Origin: Chryseobacterium sp. HSC-36S06
GTDB lineage: Bacteria; Bacteroidota; Bacteroidia; Flavobacteriales; Weeksellaceae
Assembly: GCF_024171485.1 (NCBI RefSeq)
Contig: NZ_JALJZX010000002.1
Coordinates: 496,001 to 560,000 of the forward strand
Length of the DNA stretch: 64,000 nt
Direction of reading: 5' to 3'
Positions 36,699 to 45,522 of the stretch are shown piece after piece. The notes below the pieces were generated by a model. The model made no database searches. It was given only the letters and a program-made list of their open reading frames with translations, and was not told the origin of the DNA. Position 1 is the stretch's first letter. The number at the start of each line of letters is the position of its first letter. Both the position numbers and the translations under genes were made by a program.

Positions 36699-38213
36699 TT
36701 CTGTTTCGCTGTTAAAATTTACAGTGTCATAGAGATCTCTGCGACGATCGCTCATGGTGCGCACCGCGCCGTAGTGATGAAGTTCTTTCAGCAAATTCAG
36801 ATCCACATCTACAATCAAAGTCGTTTCTGTATTCGGTGTTGCTTCACCTTTAATGGCGTTGGATGGAAAAGCAAAATCCGAAGGTGTGAAAACTGCCGCC
36901 TGCCCAAACTGGATGTCCATATTATTTACTCCCGGCAAATTCCCGACACAGCCTGCAATGGCAACATAACATTCGTTTTCAATTGCTCTTGCTGCTGCGC
37001 AGTGGCGAACACGTGTATAGGCATTCTGGGTATCGGTGAGATAAGGAACGAAAAGGATTTTCATACCCTGATCAGCTAAAATCCTTGGTAATTCAGGGAA
37101 TTCGACATCATAGCATATTACCAAACCTATTTTTCCGCAATCGGTATTGATGACTTTAATTTCGTTACCACCTTTCATACCATAATATTTTTTCTCGTTG
37201 GGCGTGATATGAATTTTTCTGTGTTCATCAATTTTTCCGTCACGGTGTAGCAAATAACTGATGTTGTAGAGTTCACCGTTTTCGACAAGAGGCATACTTC
37301 CGCCAACAATATTGATATTGTAACCGATTGCAAATTCGGAAAGCTTCAGCTTAATTTCTTCGGTCAGTTCAGCCAGTTTAAACATACTTTCCCTTTCTGA
37401 AAGATGATTGAAAGGAGCTAGCAGAGGCGTGTTGAAGAGTTCCGGGAACATGATGAAATCCGATTTGTAATCTGCCATTACATTCACGAAAAATTCTACC
37501 TGCTCAAAAAAAGCATCAAGGTTTTTAAAATGCCGCATCTGCCACTGAACCAATCCCAACCGGATCACAGAATCCTGCATTGTATTCGGTTTTTTACTGT
37601 AGTAGATATTATTCCACTGCAGCAACACTGCATTTTCTTCGGAATGTTGATCCTCAGGCAAATAATTTTTAAGAATTCTAACCGGCAGGAAATTATTCGC
37701 CAACTGAAAACTCAATACCGGATCATAGATTTCTTTATTTCTTACCTTCTGTATATATGCGCGTGGCGAAAGTTCTGCGCTGTGCAGGTGGTAATTGGGG
37801 ATTCGTCCGCCGACCATTATCGATTTTAAATTCAGGGTTTCGCAAAGTTCTTTTCTTACATCATAAAGTCTTCGGGCAAGTCTTAACTTTCTGAATTCGG
37901 GATCAACAAAAACTTCAATTCCATAAAGTACATTTCCGGTATCAGAATGGGTATTGAAGGTATAATTTCCGGTAATTTCTTTATACGTGTGATCGTCTCC
38001 ATACAGTTCGTACTGCACGATTAGGGAAAGTGCAACCGCTGCGATTTTTCCGTCAACGGTAATGCAAATCTGCCCATCCCGGAAGATGCGGATCAGTTTC
38101 TGTATGCTTTTTTTAGACCAGATATTTTCCGACATAGCCGGATAGGCTTTCTGCATGGTCTCTTTAAGCTCATCATAATCTTCGATGGCCAGTTTTCTGA
38201 TGTCAATCTGCAT
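36696..38213 (-). CDS. GNAT acetyltransferase fused to a carbon-nitrogen hydrolase (nitrilase superfamily)
   Basis: This 505-residue protein has two enzymes in one chain. Residues about 1-190 are a GNAT fold with the acetyl-CoA motif (VFVDPEFRKLRLARRLYDVRKELC). Residues about 220-495 are a nitrilase-superfamily amidohydrolase with the expected Glu in FPELFNTPL, Lys in HRKIHITPNEKK and nucleophile Cys in GLVICYDVEFPEL. The pairing is conserved in many Bacteroidota and suggests acetylation and amide hydrolysis of related amines, but the substrate is unknown to me. It is last in a run of four minus-strand genes, 29 bases after anmK. Confidence 0.87.
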   Translation of the reverse strand: MQIDIRKLAIEDYDELKETMQKAYPAMSENIWSKKSIQKLIRIFRDGQICITVDGKIAAVALSLIVQYELYGDDHTYKEITGNYTFNTHSDTGNVLYGIEVFVDPEFRKLRLARRLYDVRKELCETLNLKSIMVGGRIPNYHLHSAELSPRAYIQKVRNKEIYDPVLSFQLANNFLPVRILKNYLPEDQHSEENAVLLQWNNIYYSKKPNTMQDSVIRLGLVQWQMRHFKNLDAFFEQVEFFVNVMADYKSDFIMFPELFNTPLLAPFNHLSERESMFKLAELTEEIKLKLSEFAIGYNINIVGGSMPLVENGELYNISYLLHRDGKIDEHRKIHITPNEKKYYGMKGGNEIKVINTDCGKIGLVICYDVEFPELPRILADQGMKILFVPYLTDTQNAYTRVRHCAAARAIENECYVAIAGCVGNLPGVNNMDIQFGQAAVFTPSDFAFPSNAIKGEATPNTETTLIVDVDLNLLKELHHYGAVRTMSDRRRDLYDTVNFNSETE

Positions 38214-38242
38214 ATTTTTTTATTTATAAATTTAAATTCTGT

Positions 38243-39289
38243 TTAAACGATTATTCCTGACGAATGGTCAGCCGAACTCCCGGTAGCAGAAGAAAGTACG
38301 TTAATTTCGTTATTCATTTTCAAAACACCCATGAAAGCAAAAATCAGTGCTTCCTTAAAATCGATCAGTTCCCGTTCAGGAATGATAATTTCGGTTGGTG
38401 ACTTGGCTTTAATGCGTTCAATTAGATAGGAATTATACGTTCCGCCGCCTGTAAATAAAACGTTTTTGAACTGGTAATGATTAAAGACCTGAGCAATTTG
38501 GTCGGCTGCATGTTCGGTGAAAGTTGCAAGAATATTATGCGCTGTTTCATTTTCCAGCAAAGGAATAATGTTTTTGTTTACCCATTCGATTCCTAAAGAT
38601 TTGGGATGTTTCGCTGAGTAAAATTCAAGCGAATTCAATGAATCTAAAATCTTTTCGTTCACCTTACCGTTTCTCGCAATATTTCCGTTTTTATCGTACT
38701 TTTTTCCGAGAGTTGATGCGTATCGGTTAAGAACAATATTCACGGGACAAATATCAAATGCAATTCTTTTTCCCTCATTTCGCGTAGAAATATTCGAGAA
38801 TCCTCCTATATTCAGGCACGCATCAAATTCCGAAAAAAGGAGTTCATCTCCAATCGGAACCAACGGTGCGCCGTTGCCTCCCATGAGCACATCCTGGCTA
38901 CGAAAATCGTAAACGACCGGAATATTATTAATAATTTTAATGGCCCTCCCATCACCAATCTGTAAAGTGAAATTGCTTTGTGGCTGATGAAAAACGGTAT
39001 GACCGTGCGATGCAATCAGATTAATTTCAGCTAAGGAATTTCCGGAAATAAATTCTTTTACTTTTTCACCGAGATAGAAACCATATTTAGAATTAAGTGC
39101 AAGTAAATCGTCAGCATTCAAATGGATTGAATTTTTTAGTTTTTCTTCCCACACAGAAGAATAAGGAATTGTTTCAGCATGAAGAATACTGAATTTCCAT
39201 TCGGAATTTAATCTTTGGAATTTGGCAAAACAAATATCAAGTCCGTCGAGACTGGTTCCCGACATCAACCCGATTGCGTGAAAGGTCAT
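38243..39289 (-). CDS. anmK: Anhydro-N-acetylmuramic acid kinase
   Basis: This 348-residue kinase opens 1,6-anhydro-MurNAc and phosphorylates it to MurNAc-6-P during peptidoglycan recycling. It has the N-terminal GLMSGTSLDGLD, the SHGHTVFHQP segment, DFRSQDVLMGGNGAPLVPIGDELLF and the C-terminal FTGGGTYN. It starts 29 bases after lptC and is followed by the GNAT-nitrilase gene. The ASKHA fold is complete and the catalytic Asp in DFRSQD is present. The partner enzyme MurQ is not in the window. Confidence 0.93.
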   Translation of the reverse strand: MTFHAIGLMSGTSLDGLDICFAKFQRLNSEWKFSILHAETIPYSSVWEEKLKNSIHLNADDLLALNSKYGFYLGEKVKEFISGNSLAEINLIASHGHTVFHQPQSNFTLQIGDGRAIKIINNIPVVYDFRSQDVLMGGNGAPLVPIGDELLFSEFDACLNIGGFSNISTRNEGKRIAFDICPVNIVLNRYASTLGKKYDKNGNIARNGKVNEKILDSLNSLEFYSAKHPKSLGIEWVNKNIIPLLENETAHNILATFTEHAADQIAQVFNHYQFKNVLFTGGGTYNSYLIERIKAKSPTEIIIPERELIDFKEALIFAFMGVLKMNNEINVLSSATGSSADHSSGIIV

Positions 39290-39318
39290 AAAAAAAGATT
39301 TTTTCGAATTTACGAAAA

Positions 39319-39909
39319 TTATCTTCCTTTTTCGGGGATTTTTTTAGCGTTTATGTTGCCGGAATTGTTGTAAAAGGTGTATTCTGAGAAATCATCCTTG
39401 GCTTTCATTCCGTTTGCTCCCACAAGTGTAGAGCCATCTTTGTCGGTGACGTACACGGTATCAGAAGTGTAAATGAGCCTTTTATTCTGGTCCCAAAATA
39501 CCGACTGCATCGCGAACATCTGATTTTCATTCGTGGTGATTCTTACATTTCCTTTAGCCTCGTAAAATTTCTTTTTTTCATTGAACTTGGCATATTTGGC
39601 ATTAATCTTTCCCGGTTCCTTTGGTTTTTTCTTGTCGTAGAAAAGAATATTGATACCTTTTCTTGCAACGATATACGGTGAGTCGATAAATTCGTATTTC
39701 TCGATAAGCGGTGCCGTAGCACGCAGCTTTACCATTCCCGAATCACGCTGAACAATATTGGCATTGTTGATGACCTGAGAGGGAAAGTTGGTGTTGTTGT
39801 TTTTATTAATGGCTGTTAAATCTTCATCACAGGAAATTAAACCAAAAAATATAGCACAACCCAAAAAGGCGGCTATATTTTTATAGAATATTTTAGCGAT
39901 AAGATTCAT
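39319..39909 (-). CDS. lptC: LPS export component LptC
   Basis: This 196-residue periplasmic component of the lipopolysaccharide transport bridge has a signal with lipobox (GLISC, Cys27) and following DED, so unlike E. coli LptC it appears to be a lipoprotein. The mature region has the OstA/LptC beta-jellyroll pattern (DSGMVKLRATAPLIEKYEF, GKINAKYAKFNEKKKFYEAKGNVRITT, DTVYVTDKDGSTLVGANGMKA). The gene starts 3 bases after the outer-membrane protein gene upstream, and anmK follows. Confidence 0.87.
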   Translation of the reverse strand: MNLIAKIFYKNIAAFLGCAIFFGLISCDEDLTAINKNNNTNFPSQVINNANIVQRDSGMVKLRATAPLIEKYEFIDSPYIVARKGINILFYDKKKPKEPGKINAKYAKFNEKKKFYEAKGNVRITTNENQMFAMQSVFWDQNKRLIYTSDTVYVTDKDGSTLVGANGMKAKDDFSEYTFYNNSGNINAKKIPEKGR

Positions 39910-39912
39910 TTC

Positions 39913-41190
39913 TTAATCATAAAGACGTTTATTAAACCACTTATCGGCAAAATTCAGTCCGATTCTCAGGTTAACAAAGTTCTGGCGGATCATATTATTT
40001 TCCAGTGTTCCTCTTTTCCCGATTTCTAAACCAAGATCGATGCCGCTCATTCTTGCTGCACTTCGGTTTTCGAAAGGTAAGGTAACCCCTCCGGTTATAG
40101 CAAACTGATTGATATTGGTTCCGTTGAAAGAAAGGTTTCCTTTTTCGTAATAAGCGCCGTAGCGGTAAGTAACTCTTGAGAAATAATTCCTGAAGTTATT
40201 GAAGTTAGGTAAATACCAACCTCCGGCAGCGATTTTGTAAGAATTTTGATTCGTGAATGGCTGGCCAAGAAACTGGATTGTTTCCCCTTTTCTATAATCC
40301 AGTTGAGTTCCTACAAACCATTTAGCATCACGCCCGTAACCCGCACCGAATGAAAACTCCATCGGGATAAGATTTTTATCAGTACTGAAATCCTCGTCTA
40401 TGATACTTATATTTTCTTTTTGGTTTCCTGTGGTGTAGAAATAGGTGCTGTTCGTGTAATTAGTCTCCATTTCACCGGTGTTCCCGAAAGTGTAGGTTGC
40501 CCCTAATGTAAGTTTTCTGTCGGTACCAATTTTTTTCTGATATGCAGAACCAAGTGTGAAATTGAAGGTTTTAATCTTGTTTTTGGTTTCATATCCATTA
40601 ATCAACTCGGCGTTGGAATAGGTTAGTTCATTAATATCATATAGATTTCCGAAGTAGAAGTTGGTTCTGAAACCTAGACCGAACTCAGGAGAAATCTGAT
40701 AAGATAACGCTGCCTGAACAGTACTTAATGTTCCTTCACCCCGAAAAACATTAGCTGTTTTTATTTTGGAATCTTCCACATCTTGCTGTATTAGTACAGA
40801 ATATTTTTTGGAGCTGTAGGGTTGGTAACCCATCCCGAATTTCACTTTTTGTGAAATCGGAAATGCTATGGCAATATTAGAAAGGTAGGATGAATGTTTG
40901 GTAACATTCGAATTGTCGTAATCTGATTTGAAGAAATTATTTTCGTTGGTTCCTTCAACTTTTATCGTGGTAAGTTCTAAATTTTTGTTTGCAGCAGGGT
41001 TGCTGAAATTAAAATTATTGTTGAAATCCCAGATATAAGCTGTAGATATGCCGCCCATCGCATTTACATCAGTTGTGTTATCATACTTCACATCCCCGAT
41101 TCCGAAGGCAGCGTAAGGAGAATTACCAATCGTTTGAGCATTCAGGAAAAATCCCGCTGCTGCGAGTGGTAATACAAAAAATCTTTTCAT
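39913..41190 (-). CDS. Outer-membrane beta-barrel protein (FadL/PorV-like), function unknown
   Basis: This 425-residue protein has a signal peptide (MKRFFVLPLAAAGFFLNAQ) and many alternating hydrophobic strands. GNSPYAAFGIGDVKYDNTTDVNAMGGISTAY near the mature N-terminus is a layout I associate with FadL-like and PorV-like Bacteroidota barrels. The C-terminus ends with strand-like NLRIGLNFADKWF. The cargo is unknown. It is the first gene of the lptC-anmK run, with a near-consensus -7 element (GATATTTG on the minus strand, 41214-41221). Tight coupling to lptC suggests an envelope role. Confidence 0.75.
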   Translation of the reverse strand: MKRFFVLPLAAAGFFLNAQTIGNSPYAAFGIGDVKYDNTTDVNAMGGISTAYIWDFNNNFNFSNPAANKNLELTTIKVEGTNENNFFKSDYDNSNVTKHSSYLSNIAIAFPISQKVKFGMGYQPYSSKKYSVLIQQDVEDSKIKTANVFRGEGTLSTVQAALSYQISPEFGLGFRTNFYFGNLYDINELTYSNAELINGYETKNKIKTFNFTLGSAYQKKIGTDRKLTLGATYTFGNTGEMETNYTNSTYFYTTGNQKENISIIDEDFSTDKNLIPMEFSFGAGYGRDAKWFVGTQLDYRKGETIQFLGQPFTNQNSYKIAAGGWYLPNFNNFRNYFSRVTYRYGAYYEKGNLSFNGTNINQFAITGGVTLPFENRSAARMSGIDLGLEIGKRGTLENNMIRQNFVNLRIGLNFADKWFNKRLYD

Positions 41191-41390
41191 TCTCTATTTT
41201 TAAAAATAATGCGCAAATATCTTAAATAATACTGAATTGAGGAAATTTACTTTGGTTAAAGTTTGTTAAGGGCCTTCGCTGGTATTAAAAATGAAAATTG
41301 AGTCTGAAAAATTCTTCGGAATCTTCGAATAATGATCATTAGTAGATGTTATAGAAATCATTTAGAAAACCTACGTGAGGCATTTTTTTT

Positions 41391-41398
41391 TATCTTTG
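41391..41398 (+). promoter_or_regulatory. -7 promoter element of holB
   Basis: TATCTTTG ends only 4 bases before the holB ATG. With normal spacing, transcription would start at or next to the start codon, giving a leaderless mRNA. The rest of the 41191-41390 gap shows nothing else that I can name. Confidence 0.55.
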
Positions 41399-41402
41399 AA
41401 AA

Positions 41403-42521
41403 ATGAATTGGGAACAGATTGTAGGTCAGGAAAATCTTAAAAAACTCCTCAGAGAAAGCATTTCAAATAACAGGGTAGGCCATGCACAACTTTTCATCGG
41501 GAAGGAGGGTTACGGCACGCTGCCGCTCGCACTGGCTTTTGCCAAAGAAATCTTCGCGAAAGAGAATCTGCATTCTTCATCAAAAGTTGAACATCTGAAT
41601 CACCTTGATCTGCATTTCAGTTTTCCTGTGTTTAAAGAAAAAAGCAGCGGACTTTCTGATAATTTTCTTGAAAATTTCAGGGAAATGATTCTTGCCAATC
41701 CGTACGCCAATAATGAAGACTGGACTAAAATTCTGGAGTCAGAGAACAAACAGCTTACTATTTATGCCGACGAAGTTGATGAACTGAACAAAAAGTTTGC
41801 TTTAAAAAGTTTCGAAGGCGGCAGCAAAATTTTGATTGTTTGGCAGGCAGACAAAATGAATATTTCCGCCGCCAACAAATTCCTGAAGTTTCTGGAAGAA
41901 CCTCCGAAAGACACATTAATCATTCTTACCGCTGAGAATATCGATTTTATTTTACCAACTATTCTTTCACGGACTCAGTTGGTAGAAATACCCAGAATTC
42001 AGGATGAAGACATCGAGAATTTCCTTAAAAATAATCATCAGATCGGAGAGGAAAAACTTAGAGAAACCGTTTTTCAGGCTCAGGGTGACTGGAACAGCGC
42101 GCAGAAACTTTTGGTTTCAGAAAATGCAGATACGGAATTCGAAGATCTTTTTGTAATGTGGGTTCGTGAGGCATTTCAGGTAAAGAAAAAACCGGAATTT
42201 CTGAAAAATATCGTTTTTTGGGGGCGTAACATCGCAGCATGGAACCGTGAAAAGCAGAAGAATTTTTTAGATTACTGCGCTGAAATGTTCCGTCTAGCCT
42301 TACTTCAGAACTATGGCAACGAAACTTTAGTTTACAAGAAGATTGATTCCGGAGGTTTTAAATGGGAAAGTTTTTCCCGGTTTATTCACGGTGCTAATAT
42401 TGAAGCAATTCTTACCGAAATTTCTGATGCGGATTATCATCTTGAACGTAATGCAAATCCAAGGATCGTGTGGACTGATCTGGGAATTAAGCTTTCACGT
42501 TACATCCATAAGGCTCCTTAA
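41403..42521 (+). CDS. holB: DNA polymerase III subunit delta'
   Basis: This 372-residue subunit of the clamp-loader complex has the AAA+ N-terminal domain, with VGHAQLFIGKEGYGTLPLALAFA in the P-loop position. The P-loop is degenerate (no GKT), as is normal for delta'. SKILIVWQADKMNISAANKFLKFLEEPPKDTLIILTAENIDFILPTILSRTQLVEIP is the family signature with the arginine-finger SRTQ. The zinc-binding cysteines of proteobacterial delta' are absent. It is a single-gene unit convergent with the curli operon. Confidence 0.9.
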   Translation: MNWEQIVGQENLKKLLRESISNNRVGHAQLFIGKEGYGTLPLALAFAKEIFAKENLHSSSKVEHLNHLDLHFSFPVFKEKSSGLSDNFLENFREMILANPYANNEDWTKILESENKQLTIYADEVDELNKKFALKSFEGGSKILIVWQADKMNISAANKFLKFLEEPPKDTLIILTAENIDFILPTILSRTQLVEIPRIQDEDIENFLKNNHQIGEEKLRETVFQAQGDWNSAQKLLVSENADTEFEDLFVMWVREAFQVKKKPEFLKNIVFWGRNIAAWNREKQKNFLDYCAEMFRLALLQNYGNETLVYKKIDSGGFKWESFSRFIHGANIEAILTEISDADYHLERNANPRIVWTDLGIKLSRYIHKAP

Positions 42522-42560
42522 GTCCTATTTTTCTTAACCACCATCCAGCTGTGACACTAA

Positions 42561-42588
42561 AAAAGCAGAGTTATTTCCTCTGCTTTGT
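42561..42588 (+). terminator. Terminator of holB
   Basis: AAAGCAGAG (42562-42570) pairs with CTCTGCTTT (42578-42586) across a 7-base loop. Confidence 0.7.
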
Positions 42589-42599
42589 AAAATAAAAAA

Positions 42600-42626
42600 A
42601 AAGTTGAGGAATAAATTCCTCAACTC
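42600..42626 (-). terminator. Terminator of the curli operon
   Basis: AGTTGAGGAA (42602-42611) pairs with TTCCTCAACT (42616-42625). On the minus strand it is followed by a run of nine T. It lies directly after the last gene of the csg run. Confidence 0.85.
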
Positions 42627-42637
42627 CCTTGAAAACA

Positions 42638-44131
42638 TCACTCCCAATCTGGCATTTCTGCGTCGGGGAATAAGGTAGTTCTTGAATTATCCTGCAGGAT
42701 AATTTTTAATATATTTTTTACTGATATGCCGTCGTTAGAAGTATTTGTAAAAATCACATCAGCATTATTAGGTGAAAATCGCGGATCCAGATCATTACTT
42801 CCATCGGGTTTGTCACTTGCCGCAGAAATATCGGTGTGTGTATCAGTTAGCATATTATAAATGAAGATATGTGTATTAAGCTGCCTGTAATTATCTTCCT
42901 GGTGACCGGAGATATCATGGGTATAAAGTAAAAGATTACCGTCTACTGAAAAGTTGAGTCCACCCGCTGCTCCCGCAACATTTTCCAATACTGTTTTCAC
43001 GGTATTTCCCATCATATCTATTACATAAATTTTAACATTATATCCGTTAGGATCATTAGTTTTTAGTGCAATCTTACTTCCGTCGTAGCTCCAGTCACAT
43101 TCTGAAATAAAACTACCGTCTGGAGTGGAGTACAAAAGTTCGAGCCCGCTGCCGTCCTTATTAATCCGGTAAAGTTTCGAGAAGCTTGCATAGAGAAATT
43201 CTTTTCCGTTTGTACTCCATGAGAAATCAATTTCTGCATTATTAAACCCTGCGATCGGAATTGCTGTAACCTGGAATGGCTGCGAACCATCCGGCTTTGC
43301 TGTAAAAATGTGTGCATTTCCACCAACTGTCCTCAGAAAAGCTATTAATCCCGCATTTTGATTGAGTCGGGGCCGCCAACTGTTTGTTGAAAGAGGTGTA
43401 AACTGAAAATTCGTATTGGCCTCATCACTCGAAACAACGTAGTAATTGCCATTGGTTTTCTTTACATAATGGAACCTGTTGTTGGGAACGGAATTAGTTT
43501 TAAACCTGAAAACTTCACTGTTTACCGCTGGATTCACTCCGTCGTTTACGCTCACCTGCCAGTAATAAGTTACGCCAAATTTCAAATTTTCAAGAAAATA
43601 GTGCTTTTCTGTCAAGTCATTAATTTCAACAACCTGACTATCGAAATCATTTTTAACGGTGAGTTTATATTTTAAAATATCCAACGAGTCAGCATCTGTA
43701 GCATTCCATGATAAATCTACTGAAAGTGGCTGATTCACAGCATTGTCTACCGGACTTAAAAGTATAGGAACCGATGGCGAAGAATTCAGTGATTCATCAT
43801 CACTAAGTTCAAAAACAACCGAAACCACTTGAGCATTATTCTTGAGGCTAACGCCCTGAAAACTTGTAAGGTAGCCCATGAGCTCTGCCCGGACTGAATA
43901 ATCGCCAATTGGGATGTTTTCTATGATAAAACTTCCGTCATCTTTGGTGAAAACAGTTTCTGTAGATGGGGTAGTGTGGACTTTTACATTTTTCAGAGGT
44001 TGATTGGTACCTTTTTTAATAACAACGCCCTTTAAAGTTCCGGTCTGAACTTTATCGACCAACTCCTCACTACAGGAAATAATGGAAAATATCAGCGCAA
44101 AAAACGCAAGTATATATAATAGTTTATTCAT
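42638..44131 (-). CDS. Curli-operon lipoprotein: CarboxypepD_reg + FN3-like + TolB-type propeller
   Basis: This 497-residue lipoprotein has lipobox IISC (Cys20) and following SEE, which fits surface export. Domain order is a carboxypeptidase-regulatory-like beta-sandwich (about 30-110, TGTLKGVVIKKGTNQPLKNVKV), a fibronectin-III-like domain (about 118-212, PVDNAVNQPLSVDLSWNATD ... YYWQVSVNDG), and PD40/TolB-like blades (about 220-495, SWSTNGKEFLYAS, DWSYDGSKIALKT, FSVDGNLLLYTH, RFSPNNADVIFTN). It is the last gene of the curli operon, 4 bases after csgG. It is probably a surface protein that works with the amyloid, by anchoring or nucleation. This is inference; no such role is known to me. Confidence 0.78.
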   Translation of the reverse strand: MNKLLYILAFFALIFSIISCSEELVDKVQTGTLKGVVIKKGTNQPLKNVKVHTTPSTETVFTKDDGSFIIENIPIGDYSVRAELMGYLTSFQGVSLKNNAQVVSVVFELSDDESLNSSPSVPILLSPVDNAVNQPLSVDLSWNATDADSLDILKYKLTVKNDFDSQVVEINDLTEKHYFLENLKFGVTYYWQVSVNDGVNPAVNSEVFRFKTNSVPNNRFHYVKKTNGNYYVVSSDEANTNFQFTPLSTNSWRPRLNQNAGLIAFLRTVGGNAHIFTAKPDGSQPFQVTAIPIAGFNNAEIDFSWSTNGKEFLYASFSKLYRINKDGSGLELLYSTPDGSFISECDWSYDGSKIALKTNDPNGYNVKIYVIDMMGNTVKTVLENVAGAAGGLNFSVDGNLLLYTHDISGHQEDNYRQLNTHIFIYNMLTDTHTDISAASDKPDGSNDLDPRFSPNNADVIFTNTSNDGISVKNILKIILQDNSRTTLFPDAEMPDWE

Positions 44132-44135
44132 GATT

Positions 44136-45509
44136 TTAGTTTTTAATTTTTTTTGAACTGAAATAATAGTTCAAACCAAGCCCAATCCTCACACCCTGAT
44201 CTTTTTGTGACCCGTTGATGTAGTCATCCCAGTCATCATCAAATCCGAAATCATATTGACTTACGACCCGAATTGCCAGATTCTTAGTAGCTAAATATTC
44301 CAATCCACCTCCAAACTGTGCTTTGTATCTTGTTTTGTCGGGCGAAAAAAAGGAGCCACCGCCAGCATAGATAAAAGGACTGAACTTATATTTTGAAAGG
44401 AAAAGATATTCTAAATTGATCTCCGACATCATTACCGATTTTTTGAAAATATCCTTGTTTTCCATCGTAACTGCATTAAAATTTACTTCAGCATTTAAAT
44501 TATCGGTAAGGAAGTACTTAATTCCTGCCTTTCCACCGAGCGTCATCTTTGCATCTACATAATCGCCTTTAATCTTAAAACCTTCAGCATAGGCAAAAAG
44601 AGCAAACTTGCCTCTGTCACTGTTCGGGAATTTGTTGCCGATGAGCCGCTGGTCATTCAATTTCTCTTCGGATTTGTAATTAGCGATAATTTCTTTGAAA
44701 TCCCCCGGACTCTTCTGTTTGTTGGCCCAAAGATTATCGCGAACTCCCTCAACAATTAAAGAAAGAACTGCTTTTTCAATAGCTTCAGTGACCGCCAAAT
44801 GTACCGGTTCATTTTGTGTAATTCCTACATCAGACTCAAGAAGTCTTTCGGCATCAATAAACCTAAAAAAATTGCCGTTTATGCTGGTGGAGAGAATTGT
44901 TTTGGATGTGTAAACTGTTTTAAGAATCTCGCCCGTAGAAGTCGAAACAGCACGAAGATACACGGTAATTCTGTCCTGCCGGTATTGCGCTCCAGCCCCC
45001 AGGCCAAAATAGCGGGCTCCAATTCCGCCGGTCATTACGTTGGTATCATAAGAAATCACTCCGCCTTCCAGAATTACACCTGCAAAAAGCAGTGGAGGTA
45101 ACATTGAGGATTCCGTAGCATCGTTTCCCGAATATTCTTTTCTTGTACTTCTGATGATCTGCCTTTCATTCAATAAGTTTCCAATATTTTCCCGCTCAAT
45201 TGGGGTGAACCAACGGCTGTCTTCCAGAGCTTTCAATAATATGGTTGTTGTTCCCTGAGGAATTGCTGTACTCCAACTCGCTCCGTTCTCCGCTGCTTTG
45301 TATTGGCCGGTCTGGTCGCGAAATTTATAAACTCCCACAACAATTTTCTCTTTGGGTGCCGGAAGATTTTTAATTTCCGGTGTGTAAGGAGTAATTTCTC
45401 CTAATGTGGATTTTTCGCTGTTTGTAGGTAAATTAAATAGTGTGCAGTGCTGAAATAGGAGTAAAAGTGGAGTTAGAAATGCTAGTTTTAAAAGGTTGTG
45501 TGTTTTCAT
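44136..45509 (-). CDS. csgG: Curli secretion channel CsgG with C-terminal beta-barrel extension
   Basis: This outer-membrane lipoprotein forms the curli export pore. The ATG at 45509 (MKTHNLLKLAFLTPLLLLFQHC) is preferred to the longer frame at 45533, which overlaps csgF. The signal is normal except that the residue before Cys22 is His, an odd lipobox. The CsgG domain (about 50-265) has IVVGVYKFRDQTGQY, SWFTPIERENIGNLLNERQIIR-like motifs, GGVISYDTNVMTGGIGARYFG and LRAVSTSTGEILKTVYTSKTI. Residues about 295-457 are an extra domain with amphipathic strands (YLATKNLAIRVVSQYDFGF, IGLGLNYYF) that looks like an 8-strand outer-membrane barrel. E. coli CsgG is only 277 residues and lacks it. Confidence 0.88.
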   Translation of the reverse strand: MKTHNLLKLAFLTPLLLLFQHCTLFNLPTNSEKSTLGEITPYTPEIKNLPAPKEKIVVGVYKFRDQTGQYKAAENGASWSTAIPQGTTTILLKALEDSRWFTPIERENIGNLLNERQIIRSTRKEYSGNDATESSMLPPLLFAGVILEGGVISYDTNVMTGGIGARYFGLGAGAQYRQDRITVYLRAVSTSTGEILKTVYTSKTILSTSINGNFFRFIDAERLLESDVGITQNEPVHLAVTEAIEKAVLSLIVEGVRDNLWANKQKSPGDFKEIIANYKSEEKLNDQRLIGNKFPNSDRGKFALFAYAEGFKIKGDYVDAKMTLGGKAGIKYFLTDNLNAEVNFNAVTMENKDIFKKSVMMSEINLEYLFLSKYKFSPFIYAGGGSFFSPDKTRYKAQFGGGLEYLATKNLAIRVVSQYDFGFDDDWDDYINGSQKDQGVRIGLGLNYYFSSKKIKN

Positions 45510-45522
45510 AGGGTTGAATTTG

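Noticed and set aside
38322-38330. AAAACACCC, the core of the regulator element in reverse, inside anmK
   Set aside because: Only 9 bases match, inside a coding region with no promoter spacing; this is chance.
42521-42637. Possible small gene between holB and the curli lipoprotein
   Set aside because: The gap is taken up by two terminator hairpins, and no open frame of useful length is present.
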